Positions 52,237 through 61,321 of a DNA stretch of 64,000 nucleotides are shown here, in pieces; the stretch's first letter is position 1; each line of letters starts with the position of its first letter. The notes beneath the pieces were generated by a model. It searched no databases, had not been told where the DNA came from, and worked only from the letters and a program-made list of their open reading frames with translations. The translations under genes were made by a program, and so were the position numbers. This stretch comes from JABDJZ01 sp047619685 (lineage in GTDB: Bacteria; Bacteroidota; Rhodothermia; Rhodothermales; UBA10348). Where the stretch lies: NCBI GenBank assembly GCA_047619685.1, contig JBLHLC010000013.1, positions 1 through 64,000 on the forward strand. The letters run 5' to 3'.

Positions 52237-55002
52237 CTACATGTGGACTTCGATGGCGTCGCCGCCCCGGCTCCGGCTGCCAATGTCTGACAGGTGGTAT
52301 ACGAACTTGAGCATCACATAACGACCCAAGCTCTCGATCCGCTCCTCCCGCACAGAGCTCCCGGAGTTGGAGAAATTGACGCCGACATTCTGATTCAGAA
52401 GGTCCAGCCCAACCAGCTGAATTTCCGCCTTCTGGCGGAGCAGGGTCTTGGACACCTTGGCCTCCCACAACGTCACGTTGTCGTTCGCACCAAAAACATC
52501 CTGGTCGAAGAAGCGGTAGTTGACTTTCGTTGATATCTCCAGAGTCTCGGAGGGATACCAGCTCACCTCGCCAAACACCGTCTTGTTCGTATAACTTTGA
52601 GAGAGGCCCGGGTTGAGCGAGTAGTCCACGTCATTGAGCGTCAAGGATGCGCCACCCGCAATGTCCCAGATATCCTTGGACCGGTTTTCGACCTTGGCCT
52701 CGACCGTGTTGCGCAGGATCCGGGTGTTGTTCTCGGCGGCGTTGATCAATTCGAGACCCCGGGTATACATGGCCCGGTTGGAGAGATTGATCTTGACCCG
52801 GAGCGGCCGAATGGGCATTCCGTAGTTGATCTGGCCATTGACGTTCCAGTCATCAGTGGTGGAGTTGATGCTGGTGACACTCTGAAGGAACTGCTGATCA
52901 ATGGTGCGGGAGCGCACAATCTTGTTGTCCGTGTACGTCACCGAAACAAACGAGAACAGGTTGACGAAGCTGAACTGGTCGAAGAACATGTAATGCAGGC
53001 TCAACGAGTGTCTGTACTCCGGCTTCAGTGACGGATTACCGACGTACACATTCAGCGGGTCGCTGTTGTCGGTAAAGGGCTGAAGTTCATTCATGGATGG
53101 CTCCCGGGTCGACGTGCGATAGCGCGCGTCGAAGTTCATCCCCTGCCGGAACTTGAGTCGGAAACTCGCGCTGGGAAGAAAATGAGTGTAGCCGTTGGAG
53201 ATCTCCTCGTCACGATCCAGAATCACTCCGTCCAGAGTTGATTCCTGAACTTGAAGGCCAAGCCCAAACGCAATTCGATCCCGGTTCTGGTCGAAGCGAA
53301 GTCCGCCTTGATAGTAGCTGTAGGTTCGGTCGAAACCGTTGCTGAGTGCGTCATTCAGCCGAAGCACGCCGCCAACCTGGTCCCAGATCGACTTGTTCTG
53401 GTCCTCGCTAACCTGCCGGCGCTGGGCCGACAGCTCAAGCACGCGCTTGCCCTTCATGGGCTGGCTCACTGAAAGACGCTGCGTCTGGCTCAGCGTGTTG
53501 CCCATGTTCCGCTGCTCCTGCAGGATCTCGTTGTAGGTCACCAGATCGCCTGCCTGAAAGAGGCCTATGGTGTTTTCCAGATCACCGTTGGTTTCAGAGT
53601 CGTTCAGGTTCAATGTGGCCTCGCCAACCAAGGCAGTTCCTTTCTCGCCCAGGAGTTTGCGCCACGTGAGGCGCCCATCACCGCTGAGTGTGTTGCCGCC
53701 CTGTGTGTAGGCCGTCTGCGCGGTATTCTGAGTGAGTCCGGTTGTCGCGAACGTCTGGCGAAAGCCGCCGGTTGTCAGATCTGACGTGGCCGCAGCAAGG
53801 TTGGCCCGCAACCGAAGTTGGTTCCCGGCCGAGAATTCGTGCTCGACATTCAGGTTCGCTCGGTGCGACATGTTGTCGGTCACTTGTTCGCTGGCTTCCT
53901 GTGTTTGTGACGACAAGGATGATCCGAGCAGTTGCTGCTGCTGCACACTTCGCGTTTGGGTGTTGTCAAGGCTGCTGAGGAAGTAGGAACTCCTTATCGA
54001 AGTCTTATCGCCGAAATCATGGCTGGCGTTGAGACCAATCGAAAGCGTCTCGGAAAAGCCGTCGCTCAAGTCAGTCCCAATCTGGACGCCGCCCGTGGAA
54101 AGTCCTCCGCGGCCGATATCCATTCCACCCATGCCACCAGCAAAACTCAGGTAGTCCTGGAATCCGAAGCCCTGCCGATTCACATTGTTGATATTGGCCA
54201 AGAGGGCGAGCTGCGTGGTCGGAGTGAACCTGTTGATAGTGGCCTGCCCGTCGTACCGCTCGATGTCGCCGAAGCCGCCCGTGATGTTGCCAAACATCCC
54301 TTTCTTGGCCTCTTCGGTGAGCTCAAGATTTATGGTCAACTGTTCCTGACCATCGTCCACGCCAGTGAACTCCGCCATGTCACTCTGCTTGTCGTAGACC
54401 TCGACCTTGTCAACAGCATCGGACGGAAGGTTCTTGGTAGCTACCTGATAGTCGCCGCCAAAGAACTCCTTGCCGTCAACGAGGACGTTCTGCACGTCTT
54501 CGCCCTGCGCCTTTATGGAGCCGTCGTCCGCCACCTCGATTCCTGGAAGCCGTCGCAGAAGATCTTCTACTGTCGCGTTGGGACGCGAACCGAACGCCGC
54601 GGCATTGTACGTGAGCGTGTCGCCACGAAGCATCATCGGGATGTGGTCTGAGCTGACCACCAGTTCGCCCAATTCCGAAACAGACTCGGTCAGCACAATC
54701 GTACCTGCATCCAGCTCTGCTGCCACAGTGATGTCCTGTCTCTGGCTGACAAACCCGACAAACGTCACCTGCAGGACGTAATCAGCCTCGGCGACCCGCC
54801 GCAGATGGAAAGCACCATTGCCGTCGGAGATGGCAAACCGGGCAATGACGGAGTCCGGCTTGGTCAACGCCACCACGGTCGCGCCGGGGATGCCCACTCC
54901 GGATGTGTCTACCACGACACCCGTGATACTGTGGCGGCTCTGCGCCTGAACCGGGGACTGAGCCAAAAGGAGCAGCCCGAATACTGCGAGTACAATTCGC
55001 AT
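52237..55002 (-). CDS. outer-membrane beta-barrel receptor with CarboxypepD_reg-like domain
   Basis: A 921-residue TonB-receptor-like barrel. The signal ends near PVQAQ (21). The CarboxypepD_reg-like domain covers 22-110 (GVGIPGATVVALTKPDS), the plug 120-235 (DLLRRLPGIEVADDGSIKAQGEDVQNVLVDGKEFFGGDY, MAEFTGVDDGQEQLTINLEL). The barrel carries strands such as LSLHYMFFDQFSFVNLFSFVSV and FVYHLSDIG. It ends with a short tail SRSRGGDAIEVHM beyond the last strand, which is unusual because a barrel normally ends in an aromatic residue. No glycine tract. Partners: a GLPGLI protein 59 bp upstream, as is common for such barrels. A terminator follows. Confidence 0.8.
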   Translation of the reverse strand: MRIVLAVFGLLLLAQSPVQAQSRHSITGVVVDTSGVGIPGATVVALTKPDSVIARFAISDGNGAFHLRRVAEADYVLQVTFVGFVSQRQDITVAAELDAGTIVLTESVSELGELVVSSDHIPMMLRGDTLTYNAAAFGSRPNATVEDLLRRLPGIEVADDGSIKAQGEDVQNVLVDGKEFFGGDYQVATKNLPSDAVDKVEVYDKQSDMAEFTGVDDGQEQLTINLELTEEAKKGMFGNITGGFGDIERYDGQATINRFTPTTQLALLANINNVNRQGFGFQDYLSFAGGMGGMDIGRGGLSTGGVQIGTDLSDGFSETLSIGLNASHDFGDKTSIRSSYFLSSLDNTQTRSVQQQQLLGSSLSSQTQEASEQVTDNMSHRANLNVEHEFSAGNQLRLRANLAAATSDLTTGGFRQTFATTGLTQNTAQTAYTQGGNTLSGDGRLTWRKLLGEKGTALVGEATLNLNDSETNGDLENTIGLFQAGDLVTYNEILQEQRNMGNTLSQTQRLSVSQPMKGKRVLELSAQRRQVSEDQNKSIWDQVGGVLRLNDALSNGFDRTYSYYQGGLRFDQNRDRIAFGLGLQVQESTLDGVILDRDEEISNGYTHFLPSASFRLKFRQGMNFDARYRTSTREPSMNELQPFTDNSDPLNVYVGNPSLKPEYRHSLSLHYMFFDQFSFVNLFSFVSVTYTDNKIVRSRTIDQQFLQSVTSINSTTDDWNVNGQINYGMPIRPLRVKINLSNRAMYTRGLELINAAENNTRILRNTVEAKVENRSKDIWDIAGGASLTLNDVDYSLNPGLSQSYTNKTVFGEVSWYPSETLEISTKVNYRFFDQDVFGANDNVTLWEAKVSKTLLRQKAEIQLVGLDLLNQNVGVNFSNSGSSVREERIESLGRYVMLKFVYHLSDIGSRSRGGDAIEVHM

Positions 55003-55060
55003 GAAGATGGGGGTGAGTTGAATGAGAAAACGGCTATTGCCGACTGTGGGAGGGTCTGGA

Positions 55061-55813
55061 CTAGTTGTGGATCATCACCCGCTTGTTGCCGCCGCGACCA
55101 CGTGTGGCGCCCATCTCCTTCATTTTCTCCTCGACAATGTTGTCGTATTCCTCGCGCGATACCTCTTTGCCTCCCGTTGGAGGCGTAATCATGCCAGCAA
55201 TCTCGGTCTCGAGATCTACTTCGGTAGCAGTGTAGGTCCGCTGGCCATTATCAAAATTGGCCACCAGGATCATGCCCGGAAGTCCTGTGAGCCCTGCGGG
55301 TCCTGCAGAGACCGGGATTTCTGTCGTGAACCAGGCGTCCACCGTTGAACTGTCGTGCTCAGCGATCGCCCTCTGGCACTTGAAGCCCAGGTACTCGCTG
55401 TGATCGCCGGTGAGACGCCATTGGAATTCCTCCATTTCGCCATTGATTCTGAACGTTCGACCCAGGAAGTCCGTCTTCTCGACTACCTGACCAGAGTCAA
55501 AATCGTAAAAGGTCTCCTCTTCCGGCTGGCTGCCGGCCATTCTGAAGGCAAACCCGTCTCCGTGAAGATTGACGGCGCCGGCCTCGTCCGTCTCTGCCTT
55601 CGGAGCGTCCTTGATCAGGGCCGCCGCATCCGTGAAGTAGAGCAGCCGGCCCGATGTCCTGGAATCCGGAATCTGATCCGCCATGTGCTCCATGCCCGGC
55701 GGCAGTTGGATATCAATCTTGACTGTCGCGTCATACCTGATAGTCCCTTGCTGCGCAAAAGCTGCAATCGGGAGCAAAAAGAGAACGAGCGCGGGCAGTA
55801 GCTTTTTCATCAT
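55061..55813 (-). CDS. GLPGLI family exported protein
   Basis: A 250-residue protein with a Sec signal ending FAQ (near residue 21). It has the family-naming motif in the form GLTGLPGMILVAN near residue 170, the preceding Cys-containing LGFKCQRAIAE strand, and VDAWFTTEIPVSAGP. GLPGLI proteins are short exported proteins of Bacteroidota usually encoded beside OMP_b-brl barrels; their function is not known. The C-terminus is basic and Gly/Arg-rich (TRGRGGNKRVMIHN). The MM start at 55813 or 55810. First gene of the minus-strand cluster, 59 bp before a barrel gene. GLPGLI partners may assist ligand capture in the periplasm, which is speculation. Confidence 0.85.
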   Translation of the reverse strand: MMKKLLPALVLFLLPIAAFAQQGTIRYDATVKIDIQLPPGMEHMADQIPDSRTSGRLLYFTDAAALIKDAPKAETDEAGAVNLHGDGFAFRMAGSQPEEETFYDFDSGQVVEKTDFLGRTFRINGEMEEFQWRLTGDHSEYLGFKCQRAIAEHDSSTVDAWFTTEIPVSAGPAGLTGLPGMILVANFDNGQRTYTATEVDLETEIAGMITPPTGGKEVSREEYDNIVEEKMKEMGATRGRGGNKRVMIHN

Positions 55814-55980
55814 CTGGAGCCAGACTTTGGGGGAATGGAGGCCAATCGCCTCCGGACATCCCACCAACGAAGCTGGGAAGGTGGTTATTGTGCGCTAGGG
55901 CTAACGGAAGGTTTACCATCCGGTCGATGCCGGGTTTCGAAACCGCGGCATGGGTACCATTCAGATAATCCCGCTTCTCG

Positions 55981-56515
55981 GTGGCCACTTCCATGCAAAC
56001 ATCGGATACGCGGCTCCTTGTTTCCGGCGTCATGAGCGCGGTCGCGGCCATCGCCATCAGTACCTGGGTGATGGGACCGGCTGTCGTGGGGATTGACGTG
56101 ATGATTCTGGTCTCGCTGCTCTTCTGGTGGCCTCGGCGGAACCTGGACGCCTTCCCAAGCCTGTTCATCTGGCTGGCGGTCGGTCTCCAGTCGTTTCATT
56201 TTGCGGAGGAATATGCCACGGGCTTCTACATGGACTTCCCTGGGCTCCTTGGGTATATATGGAGCCCGATCAGATTCGCGGCCTTCAATCTGGTGTGGCT
56301 TGGCCTCTTCGCGCTCGGAGGGGCGCTGGGAGCCCGGTTCCGCCTCGCGCGGCTTCCTGTTTGGCTTCTGGCGGTGGCTAGCGTCGTCAACGGAGTCGTC
56401 CATCCGTTGATGGCTTAAGGCGGGTGGGTACTTTCCTGGCCTCTGGACGTCTTTTCTGTGCCTTCCGGTTGGCGTGCTGTTGATTCGCGGCCTGCGGACA
56501 GAAGGAGACGCATGA
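55981..56515 (+). pseudogene. HXXEE-domain membrane protein with a frameshift
   Basis: The frame from 55981 (GTG; ATG at 55993 possible) codes 145 residues: membrane helices and FHFAEEYATGFY, the HxxEE motif that names the family, then NGVVHPLMA and a stop at 56416. The next frame from 56414 continues LKAGGYFPGLWTSFLCLPVG and ends TEGDA with a TGA at 56513-56515. This is the expected C-terminal part of HXXEE proteins. The restored end overlaps the ATG of the next gene by 4 bp (ATGA), as in a normal operon. So a frame change of +1 or loss of two bases occurred near 56410-56416. It may be a true mutation or a sequencing error. Confidence 0.75.
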
Positions 56516-57306
56516 GCCGTCCAGCCCCGACCCCCAGTCTGATTGGCTTAGGGCAACCTGTCATCGTAATCCCGGGAGGCCCTGGCTTTGGATTTCAGGA
56601 CGTGATGTCGCTGGGCGAATTGCTTCGCGGCGAGTTGCAGGCGGTGTTTTTCCAACCCGTTGGTCCTCTGATGGCGGACTACGTGCGGGAAGTCGAAATC
56701 CTCCGCGAGGCGCAGGGCCATGTATCCGTGACCCTGCTCGGGCACTCTTTCGGGGGGCTTGTGGCGCTCCTCTATATGTTGGCCCACCCGGGCCAAGTCC
56801 AGAAATTCGTCCTCCTTGAGCCTGACCCGCTCACGCACGCGGAGTGGGTTTCTTTCCGCCCATTGGTCGCGGCCCGGCAAGATCCGGTTGTGCGAGACCG
56901 TATGGAGCGAATAGCGGCCTCTGCGGATTGGCATAGAACTCCTGCCGCCGTCGAAAGCTATTTCCGTTTGGCGCTTCGCCCCTACTTCCATGACCCCGAA
57001 CTTACCGAGAGCCTGGATTTCGGTTTTGACTCAGGCTCCTTCGACCGACTCCAGAAAATGACTCGGGGGGCTCGCGAGGACCTGGGAGAGTGGGATTTGT
57101 CTGGGCGAGTTTTTCAAACGCCGACCCTTCTGATTCACGGCGACGCCTCCATCTTCCCAGCCGGAGCCGTTGAAACCGCGCGGGTGGCCTTCCCCGGCGG
57201 TCAGAGTCACGTTCTCGCCGGCGTTGGCCACTTCCCCCATATCGAAGCACCAGATGAGACCGGGCGGCTGATTCGGGATTTCTTGTCTCCGCCAGCTGTC
57301 TCTTGA
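56512..57306 (+). CDS. alpha/beta hydrolase
   Basis: A 264-residue cytoplasmic hydrolase (no signal peptide). Motifs: VIVIPGGPGF oxyanion loop near residue 20, the nucleophile elbow GHSFGG near residue 83, the acid in IHGDAS near 212, and the histidine in AGVGHFPHIEAP near 239. Similar proteins include proline iminopeptidase-like and haloacetate-dehalogenase-like hydrolases; the substrate cannot be told. The start ATG at 56512 overlaps the end of the frame-restored HXXEE gene, which supports both the start and the frameshift. Length is normal. Its 3' end lies 46 bp from the convergent lipoprotein gene. Confidence 0.85.
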   Translation: MSRPAPTPSLIGLGQPVIVIPGGPGFGFQDVMSLGELLRGELQAVFFQPVGPLMADYVREVEILREAQGHVSVTLLGHSFGGLVALLYMLAHPGQVQKFVLLEPDPLTHAEWVSFRPLVAARQDPVVRDRMERIAASADWHRTPAAVESYFRLALRPYFHDPELTESLDFGFDSGSFDRLQKMTRGAREDLGEWDLSGRVFQTPTLLIHGDASIFPAGAVETARVAFPGGQSHVLAGVGHFPHIEAPDETGRLIRDFLSPPAVS

Positions 57307-57352
57307 GTCTGCGCAGTTCGGCCCATATTCCCCCTGGCGTGACCGAGACCGG

Positions 57353-58005
57353 TCAGTCCGAGTAGGAGGCCCCGAGGTAGTCGCCCTGGTCCGTGAACAT
57401 GTACAACATCGACGATTTTTCGTAAATGAAGATATCCCGGACGCAGGCAGATCCCAGAACCGCTCGATTCCCGCATCGTCAACGATCGAATAGGCGCCCG
57501 GCATTGCAACGCGAAGGCCCGCTCCCACACAGCAGCCCTCCACCTGGCCCTGCTCCTCTAACTCAACAGTTTCGAATCCGCCGTCCGTGGCGTGCAGTGC
57601 ATAGACTGTCACCTCCCCGTCGGGGCCGACGGCGAAGACGGCGAAGTCGTCCCGACCGTCGCCGTTAAAATCAGCTTGGACGAAGACATCGTTCTCGTAC
57701 ACCGCCTGCCATTCGGGATCCTTGCCCTGGTTGTGCTCGGTGATGTAGTCTGACGACGGCCACTCCTTCGAGTCGATGACTCGCCAGCCGGGCAGCGCCT
57801 GATCAATCGCCTCAATGAGCGCCAAGGGTAGGCCGGTCATCGGATCAACTCCAGCCGCAATGGCCTCGTCCGCCCCGTGCTCGGGGATTTCGATCATATC
57901 TGTCTGCTGAGCCTCGGGCTCGGAAGCAGCGGACGTGCCTTCAGTCTCCCTTGCGCACCCGGGGAGTAGGCACAACACAACGAAAAGGAATAACACCCGC
58001 TTCAT
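57353..58005 (-). pseudogene. FG-GAP-like lipoprotein with a frameshift near the C-terminus
   Basis: The start at 58005 gives signal MKRVLFLFVVLCLLPGC with a lipobox. The body has a single calcium-binding-like FG-GAP motif ADFNGDGRDDFAVFA near residue 113 and an acidic EIPEHGADEA stretch. The frame goes wrong at IERFWDLPASG: the original frame then becomes Cys/Arg-rich and runs antisense into the hydrolase gene. One base later the neighbouring frame gives IFIYEKSSMLYMFTDQGDYL and a TGA at 57355-57353. The change lies in a run of C at 57436-57438 (a G run on the coding strand), so one lost G restores the protein. Such homopolymer loss is typical of sequencing error but may be real. Confidence 0.7.
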
Positions 58006-58288
58006 CGACAGCTCTGGTAGTGAGAGAGGTGGACTACCGCCGCTTGCGGGCGCCGTCGCGGCAAAGTAGCTGGTTTGGCCGGTAGGTCGTGGCGGTCTAC
58101 TACGTTTTGGCCACAAGCCAATTGGCCCGCAGGCTCCCTCGCCGACGCCGTCACCACCGCCTCGGTCGTAATGCGTCTTGGCCAGAAGGCACTGGTAATG
58201 ATTCTCGTTCCATCATCGGACAGGTCGAGGGGCCAATCCCCGCACCGAGCATCTGGAAACCAGGCGCACCGTCCTGTGTAGCCACGCC

Positions 58289-59470
58289 ATGAACAGAAGA
58301 GACTTTACCCGTCTTTGCGGCTTGTTGGGGATCTCAGCTGCACTCCCGCATTCCCGCCTGAGGTGCGATAGCGGACCCACTCCACCGGCGTCGCTGCCGG
58401 ACTCTGTCCTCATCATCGGCGCCGGACCGGCTGGGATGAGTTCGGGGTACCTCCTCGGCCAACGAGGGATCAACTACCGCATCCTCGAGGCCACTACTAC
58501 TTACGGTGGTCGGATCAAGCGAACCACGACGTTCGCGGATTTTCCCATACCGCTGGGTGCGGAATGGCTGCACGTCCCCGACTCAGAATTGCGCAGCATC
58601 GTGAACAACCCAGCGGTTGAGGTCACCACACGAACGGTAGGCTACAAGGCTGAGGACTCCCTCGGATACTTCGAGAACGGCGTCTTGACCACGCGTACGA
58701 TGAGCGACTGGGGAGAGATAGATCCCGACCTGAAGTTCGTTGGCTCTACTTGGTTCGATTTCTTCCGGGAGTTCATCGTGCCCCACGTCGAACCAAGAAT
58801 GACATTCGACACTCCAGTGGTGGCGATAGACTATGAGGGCGACGGCGTCTCACTGACGGACGCTTATGGTGTCGTCCACCAGGCAGATGCGGTCATTGTG
58901 ACCGCCCCACTCCGGATTCTGCAACTAGGTGAGATCGCGTTCTCACCGCCGCTCCCCGACGACCGACAGGAGGCGTTGGCCGACGCCGTTGTTTGGGGTG
59001 GAATCAAAGTGTTTTTCGAGTTCTCAGAGCAGTTCTTCCCGACGATTCTGAACTTCTCGGACACAATGACCAATCAGGGTCAGCGACTCTACTATGACGC
59101 CGCCTACGGACAGAACTCCTCCTCGAGTGTCCTGGGCCTCTTTGCCGTCGGAGCCCAGGCACTGCCGTATCAGGCGCTTTCTGGGAATGCGCAGCGAGAC
59201 TACATCCTGGCCGAACTCGATCAGGTATTCGGGGGCCTGGCATCGCGAACCTATGTGAAGCACCTGGTTCAGAACTGGAACGACGAGCCTTTTGCCAAGG
59301 GCGCCTACCTGGCCGACGAGGCTCCCTCGCGCATCTCGCAGGTCCTGTCTGGATCTATAGCCGGAAAGGTTTTTTTCGCCGGCGACGCCTACACGAAAGA
59401 GGACGACTGGAGCGCCGTACATAACGCTGCACGGTCAGCACGGGATGTGGTACAGGAGATGGTCGGGTAG
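58289..59470 (+). CDS. flavin-containing amine oxidase-like protein, Tat-exported
   Basis: A 393-residue FAD protein. It starts MNRRDFTRLCGLLGISAAL, a twin-arginine signal, so it is probably exported folded with FAD. The dinucleotide-binding motif is VLIIGAGPAGMSSGYLL near residue 42, followed by the GGR motif YGGRIKR, then VIVTAPLRIL. The C-terminal FAD motif is VFFAGDAYTKEDDWSAVHNAARSARDVVQEM. It belongs to the flavin monoamine oxidase superfamily, shorter than typical (about 450) and with an unclear substrate-binding cap. Substrate unknown. The 283 bp upstream hold no gene that I can see. Confidence 0.85.
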   Translation: MNRRDFTRLCGLLGISAALPHSRLRCDSGPTPPASLPDSVLIIGAGPAGMSSGYLLGQRGINYRILEATTTYGGRIKRTTTFADFPIPLGAEWLHVPDSELRSIVNNPAVEVTTRTVGYKAEDSLGYFENGVLTTRTMSDWGEIDPDLKFVGSTWFDFFREFIVPHVEPRMTFDTPVVAIDYEGDGVSLTDAYGVVHQADAVIVTAPLRILQLGEIAFSPPLPDDRQEALADAVVWGGIKVFFEFSEQFFPTILNFSDTMTNQGQRLYYDAAYGQNSSSSVLGLFAVGAQALPYQALSGNAQRDYILAELDQVFGGLASRTYVKHLVQNWNDEPFAKGAYLADEAPSRISQVLSGSIAGKVFFAGDAYTKEDDWSAVHNAARSARDVVQEMVG

Positions 59471-59590
59471 ATCATTCTTCCAGCGGGCACTCCACCCACC
59501 TCAAGGTGTCCCCAGATCGCAAGGATTGCGATGACTGAGTAGCTGGATTCAAAGACTTGGCGCGAGGCTGGAATCAGACCTACTTCAACG

Positions 59591-59911
59591 ATGCTGAACT
59601 ACAAGGGATGTGCGGGACGCGCTGAATACGACGACGAATCGGGACTTCTGCATGGGGAAGTCCTGGATCTGCGCGACGTCGTCACCTTTCAGGATAGAAG
59701 TGTCGACGATCTTGAGACGGCATTTCGCGACTCCATCGACGACTACCTCGATTTCTGTGCTGACCGCGGCGAAGTGCCGGACAAGCCGTTCTCTGGGAGA
59801 TTGATGCTCCGGCTTCCTCCGGGGTTGCACAGAAAGGTCTACGTGAGGGCTCAGCACGAAGGCAAGAGCTTAAGTCAATGGATCTCGGAATGGCTGGAGA
59901 AGGCCGGCTAA
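59591..59911 (+). CDS. HicB-family antitoxin without adjacent HicA
   Basis: A 106-residue protein. The HicB-like domain (degenerate RNase H fold) is GRAEYDDESGLLHGEVLDLRDVVTFQDRSVDDLETAFRDSIDDYLDF. The C-terminal ribbon-helix-helix DNA-binding segment is RLMLRLPPGLHRKVYVRAQHEGKSLSQWISEWL. HicB antitoxins normally pair with a small HicA ribonuclease toxin encoded beside them. No HicA-like frame is seen in the 120 bp before or the 80 bp after it. It may be an orphan antitoxin or a repressor. The ATG at 59591 begins the family pattern. Confidence 0.8.
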   Translation: MLNYKGCAGRAEYDDESGLLHGEVLDLRDVVTFQDRSVDDLETAFRDSIDDYLDFCADRGEVPDKPFSGRLMLRLPPGLHRKVYVRAQHEGKSLSQWISEWLEKAG

Positions 59912-59992
59912 TGAACGCTGGCGGCACTACCGCGGCGGTCTCCCTCGGGTCGCCGCTGAACGCCGACCGCAACGCCAAGAGAATCAAGCTTC

Positions 59993-60595
59993 ATGCCTGA
60001 AACCGATCCAGCCAGAATCCTGACGTTTGTAGCGCCGGAAGATCTCGGCCAGTGGCTCAAGGTGAATCACGACACCGAAAGTGAGCTGTGGGTGAAGATG
60101 TTCAAGAAAAAGACCGGGATTCCGAGCGTGACTTGGGACGATGTCGTGATTGAGTCGCTGTGCTGGGGCTGGATCGACGGCGTTAAGAAGTCAATCGACG
60201 ACCAAGCCTATTTGCAGCGAATTACTCCCAGAAGAGCGCGAAGCAACTGGTCGAAAAGGAACAGAGAGCATGTGGAGCGCCTGACAAGTGAGTGCCGGAT
60301 GACGGAGTCAGGGCTTGTGCATGTTCGTGCCGCCAAAGCGGACGGCCGGTGGGAGAACGCGTATGCGGTAAGTGAAATGGAAGTGCCCGCGGATTTCCTG
60401 GCAGCACTGGAGAGCAATCCGAAGGTGAAACAGTTCTTTGAAACGCTCAAGAAATCCAGTCATCACTCCATCGCGTACGGTTTGACGTCTGCGAAGAAGC
60501 CCGAAACCAGACAGAGGCGATTTGCGAAATTCATGGACATGCTTGTCCGGAAAGAAAAGCCTGGCTTTGGTCTTGCTAAGACCAAAAAAGCATAA
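59993..60595 (+). CDS. YdeI/OmpD-associated family protein
   Basis: A 200-residue protein. It shows the YdeI-like pattern: ELWVKMFKKKTGIPSVTWDDVVIESLCWGWIDG near residues 31-63, RITPRRARSNWSKRNREHVERL near 76-97, and PADFLAALESNPKVKQFFETLKKSSHHSIAYGLTSAKKPETRQRRFAKFMDML in the C-terminal half. The family is linked to bacteriocin or antimicrobial-peptide protection, but its molecular role is not defined. It is cytoplasmic; the C-terminus is Lys-rich. It lies 20 bp before the small zinc-ribbon gene and may share its transcript. Confidence 0.85.
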   Translation: MPETDPARILTFVAPEDLGQWLKVNHDTESELWVKMFKKKTGIPSVTWDDVVIESLCWGWIDGVKKSIDDQAYLQRITPRRARSNWSKRNREHVERLTSECRMTESGLVHVRAAKADGRWENAYAVSEMEVPADFLAALESNPKVKQFFETLKKSSHHSIAYGLTSAKKPETRQRRFAKFMDMLVRKEKPGFGLAKTKKA

Positions 60596-60614
60596 CAATC
60601 AGAACCAGACCGAC

Positions 60615-60860
60615 ATGCTCGAATTGCGACCCAACTGTGAATGCTGTGACCGGGACCTGCCCTACGATTCACCTGATGCGATGATCTGCACCTTCGAATG
60701 CACGTTCTGCCGGGAGTGTGTGGAGGGGGTCCTTGAATCAGTGTGTCCAAACTGCGGCGGAAATTTCGCGGCGCGACCAGTCCGCCCCGCAAGGCACATT
60801 GAGAAGCATCCCCCCTCTCGAAAACGCGTATTGAAGGAGGCAGGGTGCATGCCAGCCTGA
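60615..60860 (+). CDS. DUF1272 zinc-ribbon protein
   Basis: An 81-residue protein beginning MLELRPNCECCDRDLPYDSPD, the normal start of DUF1272. It has CxxC pairs at CECC, CTFC/CREC and CPNC, which should bind two metal ions, probably zinc. The family is short and has no known function. The tail after VRPARHIEK is basic and may be longer than usual. Preceded by the YdeI-like gene. The ATG at 60615 is preferred; an in-frame start 31 codons earlier lies within the YdeI gene. Confidence 0.85.
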   Translation: MLELRPNCECCDRDLPYDSPDAMICTFECTFCRECVEGVLESVCPNCGGNFAARPVRPARHIEKHPPSRKRVLKEAGCMPA

Positions 60861-60890
60861 ACGAGGGCAGGCGGTAAATAACATCGGCCT

Positions 60891-61217
60891 CTACCGCCGC
60901 ACCAGTCGTCGCTTGCGTGCTCGCTGACGCCCCTTTTTCGAAGGCACAGCCACATACCAAGGACTGATCAGGACTTCGAGTTCGGGAGTCTTGACCTTGT
61001 GAGGATTCTTGATCTGGCCGAAGGAGAACCCGCGGTCGCCCAGGTCCCGCGCACGGAGAGCGGGATCCACGTCATCGCTTCGCATGGATGTGCCGATCCC
61101 GTTACGCAAGAGGACCTGCGCAACCGAGCCACTCGACACGCCGAAAGCCTCGGCGATCTCGTCAAGGTTCATGCCCTCCCCGAGGGCGGCCCGGTACTGC
61201 TCTGCCTTGTCGGTCAT
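60891..61217 (-). CDS. small helix-turn-helix protein
   Basis: A 108-residue protein. Residues 14-40 (MNLDEIAEAFGVSSGSVAQVLLRNGI) look like a helix-turn-helix DNA-binding motif. The following RSDDVDPALRARDLGDRGF and IKNPHKVKTPELEV segments are unrecognised. The C-terminus is very basic (KKGRQRARKRRLVRR) and could bind nucleic acid. No family can be named. The start is set at the ATG at 61217; the frame is open to 61301. It lies convergent to the DUF1272 gene and divergent from the damaged barrel gene. Confidence 0.5.
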   Translation of the reverse strand: MTDKAEQYRAALGEGMNLDEIAEAFGVSSGSVAQVLLRNGIGTSMRSDDVDPALRARDLGDRGFSFGQIKNPHKVKTPELEVLISPWYVAVPSKKGRQRARKRRLVRR

Positions 61218-61321
61218 CACGGAATCAAATCCGAGGTTGGAAGCGAAGCGGCAACGTCTCTCGTACCTCAATCTGATTTGGCACGTCTGCTCCCTGGCCA
61301 TAGTCTGGCCCCGGAATCAGG

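Noticed and set aside
57031..57352. Extended C-terminus of the FG-GAP lipoprotein in its original frame
   Set aside because: The sequence is Cys/Arg-rich noise antisense to the hydrolase gene; the other frame gives the natural end.
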